Shown piece by piece: positions 23,928 through 32,483 of a DNA stretch of 38,943 bases. Source of the DNA: Discostella pseudostelligera (Eukaryota; Bacillariophyta; Thalassiosirophyceae; Thalassiosirales; Thalassiosiraceae); contig JALLBK010000113.1 of assembly GCA_036940085.1 (NCBI GenBank), positions 1 to 38,943 on the forward strand, given 5' to 3'. Each line of letters opens with the position of its first letter. Positions within the stretch are counted from its first letter, which is position 1. The notes under the pieces are model-generated. The model worked only from the letters and a program-made list of their open reading frames with translations, ran no database searches and had not been told where the DNA came from. The translations under genes and the position numbers were made by a program.

Positions 23928-26900
23928 TCATTTTGAAGTCAGCGGGCGATGACCTGTCCAGGAAGAAGGGCATTTCCAATTATGAGCTTTCATGTATTTC
24001 AGTATTGCCTGACTCGGTCCATCACCACCAATATCATTCGAAGCCATTAACTTATCCGCCTTCTCTAATATCTCTCGCGCTTCCTCCCAGTGACCTCCCA
24101 AATAATTTTTGAGGCCCTTTTCAAATGTCTTCAGAAATAGAGGTGACGCCAAACATCGTAATTGGATGAGGTCAGGATCTGACATCCATGTCGTGGCGTC
24201 ATATTTTTCCGCTTGCCGAGTGAGAACTTCTTGAAGAGTCAAGTTGCTGAATTTTGGTGCTCGTAGCTGTGGAAATACTTGGTTTTGGAATGTATCGTAG
24301 GTGTATATCGACATTGGAACATTGCTTCCTTTGACAGNGCTGTGGAAATACTTGGTTTTGGAATGTATCGTAGGTGTATATCGACATTGGAACGTTGCTT
24401 CCTTTGACAGTGACGACATCAACTTTTCTGCAGTGATTTTGTGCTGGTTCCGAAAGCAGCTGAGAGCGGTCGTATGGACATATGAGTGTGTTAGATAAAT
24501 TAGTGACAAATCCGACAATGCAATGTGATGTACACCTGATAACGAACCTTGTAGAAACTTCTTGTTAGCAGAATCGACACTCCAAATTGCTTCGTTGCTA
24601 CTTCCATCCGTGCAGCCATATTGACATGCGGTGATAAATACGTCGCATCTACTTTTTGCAAAGACCCGACCGCACCTTCAATTGCCCATCCCGCGTGAAG
24701 ACCAAAGCCCATTCGGAGGGAAAACCCATTTCCGTTTCCCATTGTTAAGCGTTCATCACCACGATATGCCAAAAGTTGGACATCTCTATTGATTTCGATG
24801 ATCACCTTCAAGAATCCAATAAGTGCCTTGTCCGAAAGAAAGTCGAGACCTAGCGATGATGACGAGAGGTTCATGAGACATCGAAGATGAATACCTTCGT
24901 CATCGATGTCATTTTCTCTTACCTGGTATTCTGCATAGATCAATATTATCTCGATTTACAACCTTTTTCACAACGGTTTGTTCGAATTCGCAACTGTCGC
25001 TGTTGGTGCTCCTCTCACTGTTCCTCCTGCCTGTACTCCTATTCTCAGTGGTCCTTTTACTGCTCCNTGTCGCTGTTGGTGCTCCTCTCACTGTTCCTCC
25101 TGCCTGTACTCCTATTCTCAGTGGTCCTTTTACTGCTCCTTCTACCGATACCACGATAATCGGCAAGTGCATTTTCATCTCCAATACGCCAAACCATAAG
25201 GAATGAATCGCCTAGATTCTTATTGCATGTTCCTCCCCATCGTGTGACCTGATCATGAACAATCCTTGCGACGCTATTGACAAACGTCATGATTTCGTCT
25301 TCCAACTTTTCAGTACACTTATCAAATGATAAAATGTTGCAGAAACCGAACAATGCATACACGCGTTTGCCGGGTATCATAGGGTTGAGACGGGCGCTGC
25401 CTCCACCATCAACAGCAATATTCGAAGAAATAATTTCTGCCCCTGCCACGCCAAATCCAATTCGGAGCAGTGCAGTAATTTTCTCGATGGCCGATTGCAC
25501 AACATGAGTCTCGTAATCACCTGTCGTCGGCATTGATTTGAAGTCGAAATCTTTGAGCGGGTCTTCAGCGACCATATTGACAATTGCCATCATATTCTCG
25601 ATCGGAGCTAACACAAGACGCTGTGCGTCTCCCGTAATTTGAATAGACAACATCGCAAACATGAACAAAACAAAGACCATAAGACAAATGCCGAATTTCG
25701 CTTGATGTTCCATGTATGGTTTCAAGTTAAACGATGCTGACACAGAGTAAACACCACCATCCATCTTTGCTGGGTCCGTAGATATTGTCCTTATGGCCTC
25801 GCTTCTAATTCCTCGCATTGATTCTTCGTTAGAGAAGTTAATCGGAAAAACTCCTTCACAACGTGGCGGCGATACAGAAAGGGCAAGTAAAAATGGATGA
25901 CCCTGGCTTCCACCAAGCTCGTCGATGATGGATCTAAAGCTATGCGCAGCTCGTCCAAGATAAGCACAATTCATGTCAGCCCTAATGTTGATTTCATGTA
26001 GAAACATTGTCGCTTCTTTTTCATCATCAACAGGCGATGAGTATGTCAAAAAGGGCACGACGCAAAGCATCAGGAACACCCCAATGATCACTCTCCTCGT
26101 TATGATATCAGATATTTCAGCCCCAATTTTACTCTGCTTGCGAGCACTTGACTTCTCCAGGTACTGCTGGATTTCCTCTGGACTGAAATTACCCGAGTCG
26201 ATGAGCTTCCGGAGGGTGGTGACCTTTTGATTTACTAGTAGGACATCATATTTCATGTTGGAACGAATTGGGCAAAGCGGGTCTTGATGACGCCTAGGAC
26301 TGATCGATCCTTACCTCTTGATCGCTGAAATGTTACTTTGCCTAGCTTCACTAAGCGAACAAGAGGAACCATCCGTATCACTCGGCTTGCTTTTGCTCCT
26401 ATTCTTCCGCCATTGAACGCCGCATTGCCTTCAAATAACCAAAGTTCAAAAGATGGACAATCAATCTGATCTTTAACTGAACATGCTGCAGAGAAATTGG
26501 CACAGACTTTCACTCACCTGGGCTATCAAAAATGGTTCCCCTGATGCCAGTAGCTGACGCCAGCCAGTCAACATCCGGCACAATGGAGAGCACCACCAGC
26601 AAATCAAGCCAGAAGTAGAAGCTGAATGCGTAGCCCGTTATGTCGAAAGGACCTTTGGAAAAGTCACTTTTTGCAAAGAAATGTAGCACCATCTCGAGAA
26701 CAAACAGAACAAACGACATTTGGACAAAGAAAGCGAAACCATTGTCCGCAGAAGGAGGGAAGCAGAGTATTCTCACGTCGTGGCCGAGTAGGACATATGT
26801 TGTCACCGCCATCATGAAATCATTATACTGTTCGATGATACAATAGCGGGTGAGGAAATGGGGGAATGCCAATTCAACAACTAATCCATGTAGTATCGAC

Positions 26901-27138
26901 CCACCGAAATTTTGATTAACGCACGGTCGAGAAACCAATTGATGATCTTCTTCGTCCGTTTGAGAATAATCGATGCCCTCGCTTGCGGAGAAGAGTCTCT
27001 CGCAATTAATTTCAACAATAGTTGCCTCCGGTTACCCGTTTGTTCGGCAAGGAGCTCTTCGTTCGATAGCAGTCCTGGGTCTGCAGAGACGGTTCTCGTT
27101 GCGACGCCTCCGACGGGCATTGGCGAAATGCTTGCCAT
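23928..27138 (-). CDS. Voltage-sensor-like membrane protein fused to class III nucleotidyl cyclase
   Basis: Six exons (27138..26905, 26827..26518, 26485..26315, 26234..24923, 24849..24536, 24459..23928). After removing two 73-nt assembly duplications the frame closes at 908 aa. Order: cytosolic N-terminus (about 1-78); S1-like YNDFMMAVTTYVLLG; S2-like FFVQMSFVLFVLEMVLHFF; S3-like FYFWLDLLVVLSIVP; S4-like ASRVIRMVPLVRLVKL with basic residues every third position; linker; a helix VIIGVFLMLCVVPFL; an extracellular loop of about 120 residues; a helix FGICLMVFVLFMFAMLS; a HAMP-like stretch; then the cyclase domain with YALFGFCNILSF, NKNLGDSFLMVW, GFGLHAGWAIEGAVG and HVNMAARME. No S5-pore-S6 is seen. 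The second metal Asp (LGDS) and the Asn/Arg pair (NMAAR) are present, but the first metal Asp position reads Asn. The start is the first ATG in frame. Probably makes cAMP or cGMP at a membrane; activity is uncertain. Exon 5 end (24536) and exon 3 start (26485 or 26476) are the least certain boundaries. Confidence 0.82.
24266..24410. repeat. 72-nt duplication around a single N, one mismatch (assembly join)
   Basis: 24266-24337 and 24339-24410 match over 72 nt except A at 24321 versus G at 24394. The N is at 24338. The duplicate lies in the last exon of the cyclase gene and shifts its frame; removing 73 nt leaves 459 nt (153 codons) for that exon. The mismatch changes AAT to AAC (Asn) on the minus strand, so it is synonymous, as expected for two alleles. 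Confidence 0.9.
24995..25139. repeat. 72-nt direct duplication around a single N (assembly join)
   Basis: 24995-25066 and 25068-25139 are identical over 72 nt with N at 25067. It lies in exon 4 of the cyclase gene, in a Ser/Arg/Asn-rich linker. Deleting one copy and the N joins the two open frames (SERSTNSD to SCEFEQTVVKK) without a stop. Confidence 0.9.
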
Positions 27139-27392
27139 GTTGATCCGGCCAACCCTTGAGCTGAAGCTTACCCTCGTGTGGAAATCGACCAAACAATGGA
27201 ATCACCCTTGCCGAACTAATTTTTAATATGAAAAAACTGTGCCCAGCAGGAGCTTCTCCCAAAGATGTCCCCGGTGGTAGAATTCGAACACAGAACTTGC
27301 ATCGGAGACAGCCTCAATGTGCCTCGAATAGCTACTGTCCCTGTTGTAGGAAACAGAACCTTCGAACCCGCCTCACCATTAGTCATGTCCAT
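27139..27392. other. Short spacer, cyclase promoter side
   Basis: This 254-nt spacer lies between the cyclase start and the CPBP protease stop, both minus strand. It contains two TTCGAA words (27278 and 27362) that do not fold into a tRNA. It lacks the GGCGGGAA element. Nothing else is seen. Confidence 0.35.
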
Positions 27393-28808
27393 TTATAATC
27401 TTTCTCTCCACCGATCAAAATCCTCCCAACCATAAACCCAGAACACCATTCCCATACCCAAAACGTACGCCATCGGAGCAAGTATCCCCTGCTCCGGTCC
27501 AAACATCCCCCCATGATATATCACATACGACGACGATGGTCGAGGAAGGACACTTATCACAGCACAACTCATGGGAACACCACTAGTACTACGACCTAAG
27601 TGTCCCATCATAATGTTCCAACCAAAATGCCATCCAATGCCCAGCCATATGCTCCCTCCCGTGGCCATTACATTCCACGATGCGGCAATTCCACCAATGA
27701 ATAAATTTAGTAAGGATATTCGTGTCGATCCAGGAGAATGAGCATGCAATAATGCGAATAGTGATGATTTAAGTGTGATGGAGAGTAGTATGGCAACGGT
27801 TGCCGCGTGGGATGTATTACGGAACCAATGAGTTGCGGTGGGTAGAAGACCTCGACATCCTAGACNNNNNNNNNNNNNNNNNTACTAACGATGAACACCT
27901 ACTTACATCAACTCTTCATTCACACTGACACCCACATGAAACAGCCCATCCCAGAATAAATTCAACCCAAATCGTTCTTCGGGTACCACCTTCTCCCAAT
28001 AACCTGCAATTTTAATCCATCCCATATACACTTCCACACTGAAAATGACCACAACAATGGTGGATCCAATGAGTATCCCAATGAGGAGATCTGATAGTAC
28101 TTGTTGCATTGAGTGGAATTGCAAGCCTACATTGTCCAATTTGGTAAAAGATGATGATGCGCAAAAGGAAGGATTGCATGTTAGGTAGGTGGCAAAGAGT
28201 GTGCCCATAGCCATGCCAAGACGTTGTGATGCTTGACGAACACGAGTGGATCCACGCGCATGGTTTAAGTAGTATGGCTGTGCTGATGGCGACGATGTGT
28301 GCTTCGAAACGTTTAATTTGCTACTCTGATGCTGCTCTTTATTGGATCGTCTCTTCTTGGTGACGTTGTTGGATGATGGTGTGCTACTGCGAATTACTTT
28401 TGATGCACCTACTCCATTGTCTGAAGTGCTGCCGTCATGATCATGAGCCACATCATGCACCACCCCTCCCGTCGGCAACCACTCTTTAGGTACCTGCTGC
28501 AACACACTCTTCGATGGCCAAATAATCGATGGATCGTTTGATTCAGACTCCTGCTGTACTAATTCCGTCTCATTATTCAACGGTGGTATTTGTGCTCCGG
28601 GGAGACACGACGCCAAATATCGTGCCGGTACGAGAAGGAATAGATGAAAGAAGTGGCCGTAGGCTGCATCGAGGACCATGAAGAGAAGCCATAGTTTGAT
28701 AAAGGACGACGACGACGATGATGCAGTTGCATAGGCGTAGTAGGTGAGTGCGGCGGGGCTGATTAGGGCGATGGTCCATTCGAATGCGGACGGCATGGTG
28801 ACGTCCAA
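27393..28808 (-). CDS. CPBP (CAAX/Abi-type) intramembrane metalloprotease
   Basis: At least two exons: 28808..27907 and about 27858..27393, roughly 455 aa. The intron starts GTAAGT at 27906 and includes a 17-N gap (27866-27882). Multiple hydrophobic helices are seen, plus a Ser/Lys-rich loop (about 95-190). The three family motifs are visible: EExxxR split by the intron (VNEELM joined to CRGLL), FxxxH in SLFALLHAHSPG, and HxxxN in GIGWHFGWNIMMG, followed by a tail ending EDFDRWRERL. These residues bind the catalytic metal in Rce1-like and CPBP proteases, which cleave after prenyl-Cys motifs or act on other membrane substrates. The exon junction as sequenced is one base out of frame next to the gap, so the model cannot be closed exactly. 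The substrate is unknown; it is more like the broad CPBP family than a clear Rce1. Confidence 0.8.
27866..27882. other. 17-N assembly gap inside an intron of the CPBP protease gene
   Basis: This run of 17 N lies between donor GTAAGT (27906 downward on the minus strand) and the downstream exon. It hides the branch site and probably the acceptor; the true gap size is unknown. Confidence 0.95.
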
Positions 28809-29300
28809 TCAACGGTGAAATGGTGAGTTTGATTGAATTGTTGGTGGGGGTTGAACTTATTTTGGCGATACTTCATCACTTTTCTACTTTGGAATCCATT
28901 GTGGCCATAATTAAATACTGTGGTAACAATGGCGGGAAGTATGAATGTATCGCGATGTCGATTTGGTGAAAATGGCGGGAAGACAATGGTGCGAAGTTTG
29001 GCATGGCGGGAAGAAAGGTATGGCGAAACCTGTCCGTCGCTTTAGAGCCATTTAGGAGCATTGGCATTTTGGATCCAAAAGGTGATCAAAAATAGATGGA
29101 ACACTTCAAATCCACAAACCCGACCGCCTGAACAACACCTCGCTATCCTTCCTACCATACCTTCATTCTATCCTACCCAAACCCGAGCCTCATCGATCGG
29201 CAGATGTAGCTGAAGCCTCAAGGGACGACGCCGGAGACGACGACGATAGAATCTCTCATCCTAGTATTCACACAATTGCAAAGATACGACATAATATAGC
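28809..29300. promoter_or_regulatory. Divergent promoter between CPBP protease and DOMON genes
   Basis: This 492-nt spacer has three strong copies of the recurrent element, all in the same orientation: AATGGCGGGAAG at 28928, AAAATGGCGGGAAG at 28969 and ATGGCGGGAAGAAA at 29003. A decayed copy (AATGGTGCGAAG) lies at 28985. A CCAAT word at 28805 overlaps the protease start region. Confidence 0.55.
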
Positions 29301-31717
29301 ATGATTATCCATATCGTGTCGGCGTTCATTCTTCTTGTCACTGCCATGGCATGGCATCCTGCCGATGCCCTCGTCAGCGTTGGCGGTAGTAGCATCGCAC
29401 CCTACAAGATCTCCTTCAATTCTCTCGAAAGCGCGGTAGTTTCCACGACCTCCTCCTCTTCTACCGATACTGCCGATTCTGCCACCAACGCACGTCTACT
29501 ACTCGATGGATTGACCAACCACAACAATGGTCTCGTATCCATTACCAACCTACCCAACAACTTCAAGCAAGTTAAGTTGGAGTTGTTGTCGAATTTGCAT
29601 GCTTGTTTAATGAGCATTGAGCAGCATCAGCAGCATGTTATTCCTACCGAACATTTGGTAGATGGGACAATTCGTCGCTCCTTTGCAACATCGACATTAC
29701 CTAATGAAAAAAATGGAGGAAGACAACAACGGCCCATTCACTCGCTAGAACTATTCCTGGAATCCATCTCTCTCTCCAGCACCACATCAATTGCACAATC
29801 CTGCATCGCCTTCCAAAACAATCTTGCTACCTTTCGATCTACCGTCGATGTGGTCACCACCAAATTTGCCCAACAGCTATCGTTCGAGTTGGAATCCTAC
29901 CTTCCCAAACCGCTACTTCACAGTGCTGCTACTGAGAAGAAGGCGGGAGGTCATGATGATTATTTGGACATTGCCCAAACCGTCGCGAGGGGAGAGCATC
30001 TCGAACATTTCCACTCATACCAGAAGAAGACGACATCGCAGCAGCTGCAGCAGGGGAGTGATGTCGCCGAAAGTGTCGAAGAAGCATCCTCCACGACGAC
30101 GACGACGACGATTGAGTTACACACCGATCAAGGATTCTTCATCGCATTTACTCCTGGCTTGCTACTACCAACCGGTGGAGTAGGTGATGCTGCAACTGAT
30201 GATGAACAAGCGCAACAACTACTTGCCTTGTCGAAGGGATTGTACATTCAAGATTCGAATGGCAATAACTACATGGTGGAATTTACGAATGAGGACGATT
30301 TGGTGTTTATGATGGGGGATGGGGTGAACCAAGTGTGAGTTCGATATCATCCTTCATTTTGTTGCTGCACTTCATGTCGTCTTGTGGTTTTGCTCACACA
30401 CAATTTGATCCTGCTCCATTCTTTCGTGATTCCCTCTCTAGGATCAATGCTCAGCTCTTGCACGGTCATACGGGTCTTCGTGCCACCCCCCATGCACTGG
30501 TGCTAGACACCCAAGACGAGGGTGATCTAGCCCGAGTGTGGTATGGTCGCATGGTCTTACCACCCAACGATGCATATTCTCCACTTCTACCGGATTTTAC
30601 CTTTGGACAACACCGTCAATCTCTTGTGCATTCTGCTACGAATGGAGAGGATGTCCTCCCATTGGGTATTGGATGTTCGTCGCCTACCCTGCAAACGGTC
30701 ATTGCCGCCACCTCTCGTAGAAGTCTTAGCGAAGAAGCCCATGGCTCGTCAACCATCACCTGTGCCCAAGACGAATTATTCTGTTGGTTCGGCTGCATGG
30801 CATTGTCGGACTACAATATCACCTCGGCCGAATCTTGTACCGAGCGCAATCTGTCACTCGAATGCATGAATCCACGTGGCCAAGTCCACGAGAATGGTAT
30901 GGAACATGGTGATTTCTTCCCAGCGTGTACGAATCGGACGTATGAGAGTCATCCGGTAACTCCATTCCCTACCATTGATGCACAAGATGAAGATATGTGC
31001 ACAGCGGATCTTTGGAATGAGTTTGTAATGGAAGAAAGTTATGAACATAAAGCCACGTTGACCAGGCCGAATGGTACGGAGACCATCCTACTTTGGTCCG
31101 TTGCTGATAACGGCGATGGAACGAAGAAACTCAAAGCTCGTCTTGCATTCAACAATGTGTTCGGATGGTTGGCAATTGGTTTTGCCAATCAGATGGATGT
31201 CATTCTTAATGGCATGCATGGTGGGAATGTCCTACTGGCCATGCCGGGTGGGAACTACTCGGCCGCGACGGGGTCGATTGCCACCTACAAGATTGATGAA
31301 AGCGAAACCTCCTTTCGCCATTGGCAAACACCCATTGAGACTGATGAGACAAAAACTACAGTGGCAGACTTTGAGGATTCCGGTTGTTTCACCGCGCTTA
31401 CATTCGAGAGTGATCATATCAATGGTCAGGCGTTCAATTTGGATGGTACCGACGATATGATTTGGGCTGGAAATCATAATGATATTTGGATGGGATACCA
31501 TGGTCCCTTTGACCGTGCTCGTTTTGTGATTGATTGGAACAAGGATGAAGAAGTTTTGTTTTCTGGCGAAGATAATTTGGATGAAACGGAAACTGAAACC
31601 GTGGATGCAGGGGTAGTAAGTAGTGCTGGTGGCTTCATCGAACGCGATTTGTTTGGCATGACCGCCCTTGCATTTGCTATGAGCACTGCAGTGATGCTCA
31701 ATGCATTTGCATTTTGA
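29301..31717 (+). CDS. Secreted or surface-anchored DOMON-domain protein, 769 aa
   Basis: Two exons (29301..30334, 30442..31717) with a 107-nt GTGAGT-CTCTAG intron; the junction reads GVNQVINAQLLHGH. Seen: a signal peptide (IVSAFILLVTAMAW, cleavage near ADA at about 22-24); a Ser/Thr and Gln-rich first part; FIAFTPGLLLPTGG and YMVEFTNEDDLVFM, which look like a folded beta domain; a Cys block (about 448-515, six or more Cys in ITCAQDELFCWFGC, ESCTER and FPACTNRT) with N-glycosylation sequons; and a DOMON-like domain (about 540-690; LKARLAFNNVFGWLAIGFAN, then GGNVLLAMPG and a following strand-rich part). A C-terminal hydrophobic tail (about 745-769; FGMTALAFAMSTAVML) would be a GPI signal or membrane anchor. 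DOMON domains bind haem or sugars; the ligand here is unknown. Length and order match no animal DOMON enzyme, and no dopamine-hydroxylase or cytochrome b561 part is present. Confidence 0.8.
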
Positions 31718-32260
31718 GTGCGTCAGACCTCATCGCAATGTCTGCATGTCGTAATATGAACCACAGTGGATAGTGGATAAAAGAGTAAATAAAATTGAAT
31801 TTACTGTAGGGAGATGATCGACGACTATCAATAAGTAGGTCAGAGGATGAAGGATTGTCGCCGTTACGATTGTCGGCCCGTCTTGCGTTGAGTCAAAGTG
31901 CTCGGAGTACGGCAGGGTGGCACTCCGAAGGTCTTCCACGTGGCAGCGCAAGTCGAGTCAAACTGCCGCAGACTGCCACGTGACAGCCATTTCGTCTGTC
32001 TGGCGTCAGCTTGTGCGGTGTCTCGCCACGAGAAAGTGAGAGGCGCAAAAAGTCAAGACGTCACAAACAGCAACAGGCACAGCTTGGTAGCAAAGGCAAA
32101 GGCGTCACCAAGAAATAGGGCAGCAATCTCTTCTGCACCCTTGCGGAAGAGATTGATTGGGAGACAGATTAAGATTGGGATTAGCGGAAGTTGCGTGTTG
32201 GGGAAGTGGGTACAACATCTATTTCAACAACTGTTATGAAGGGCACAGCATTCTAATAAG
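31718..32260. promoter_or_regulatory. Upstream region of the TAF8-like gene with G-box and CRE-like words
   Basis: This 543-nt spacer carries CCACGTGG at 31936, GCCACGTGA at about 31975 and GACGTCAC near 32057, plus further GGCGTCA half-sites at about 32000 and 32100. The two ACGT-core sites are 40 nt apart. No GGCGGGAA element and no convincing gene are seen. Confidence 0.45.
31936..31983. promoter_or_regulatory. Paired ACGT-core (G-box type) sites
   Basis: CCACGTGG (31936-31943) and CCACGTGA (31976-31983) form a pair with identical CCACGTG cores spaced 40 nt apart, about four helical turns. This is the site type of bZIP and bHLH factors. The sequence is seen; the regulation is inferred. 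Confidence 0.4.
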
Positions 32261-32404
32261 ATGAGCTCATCTCAATCTCAACCTCAACCAGCGGCGTCTT
32301 CGGCGGCGGCGGCAGCAGCAGCAGCGGCAACATCGGCCACTTCTAGCTCTAGCAACCCCGTCGCCACCAGTGTCGATACCGACACAATGATGAAAATGAA
32401 TGGC

Positions 32405-32435
<31 letters not shown>

Positions 32436-32452
32436 GGCAGGTGGACAAGAAN

Positions 32453-32483
<31 letters not shown>

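Noticed and set aside
23928..24337. Tandem duplication inside the cyclase as a real 72-nt expansion
   Set aside because: Unit plus N is 73 nt and breaks the frame; removing it gives an exact codon count and continuous conserved sequence.
27270..27375. Two TTCGAA words resembling tRNA T-loops
   Set aside because: The flanking bases cannot form the T-stem on either strand, and no acceptor or anticodon arm is present.
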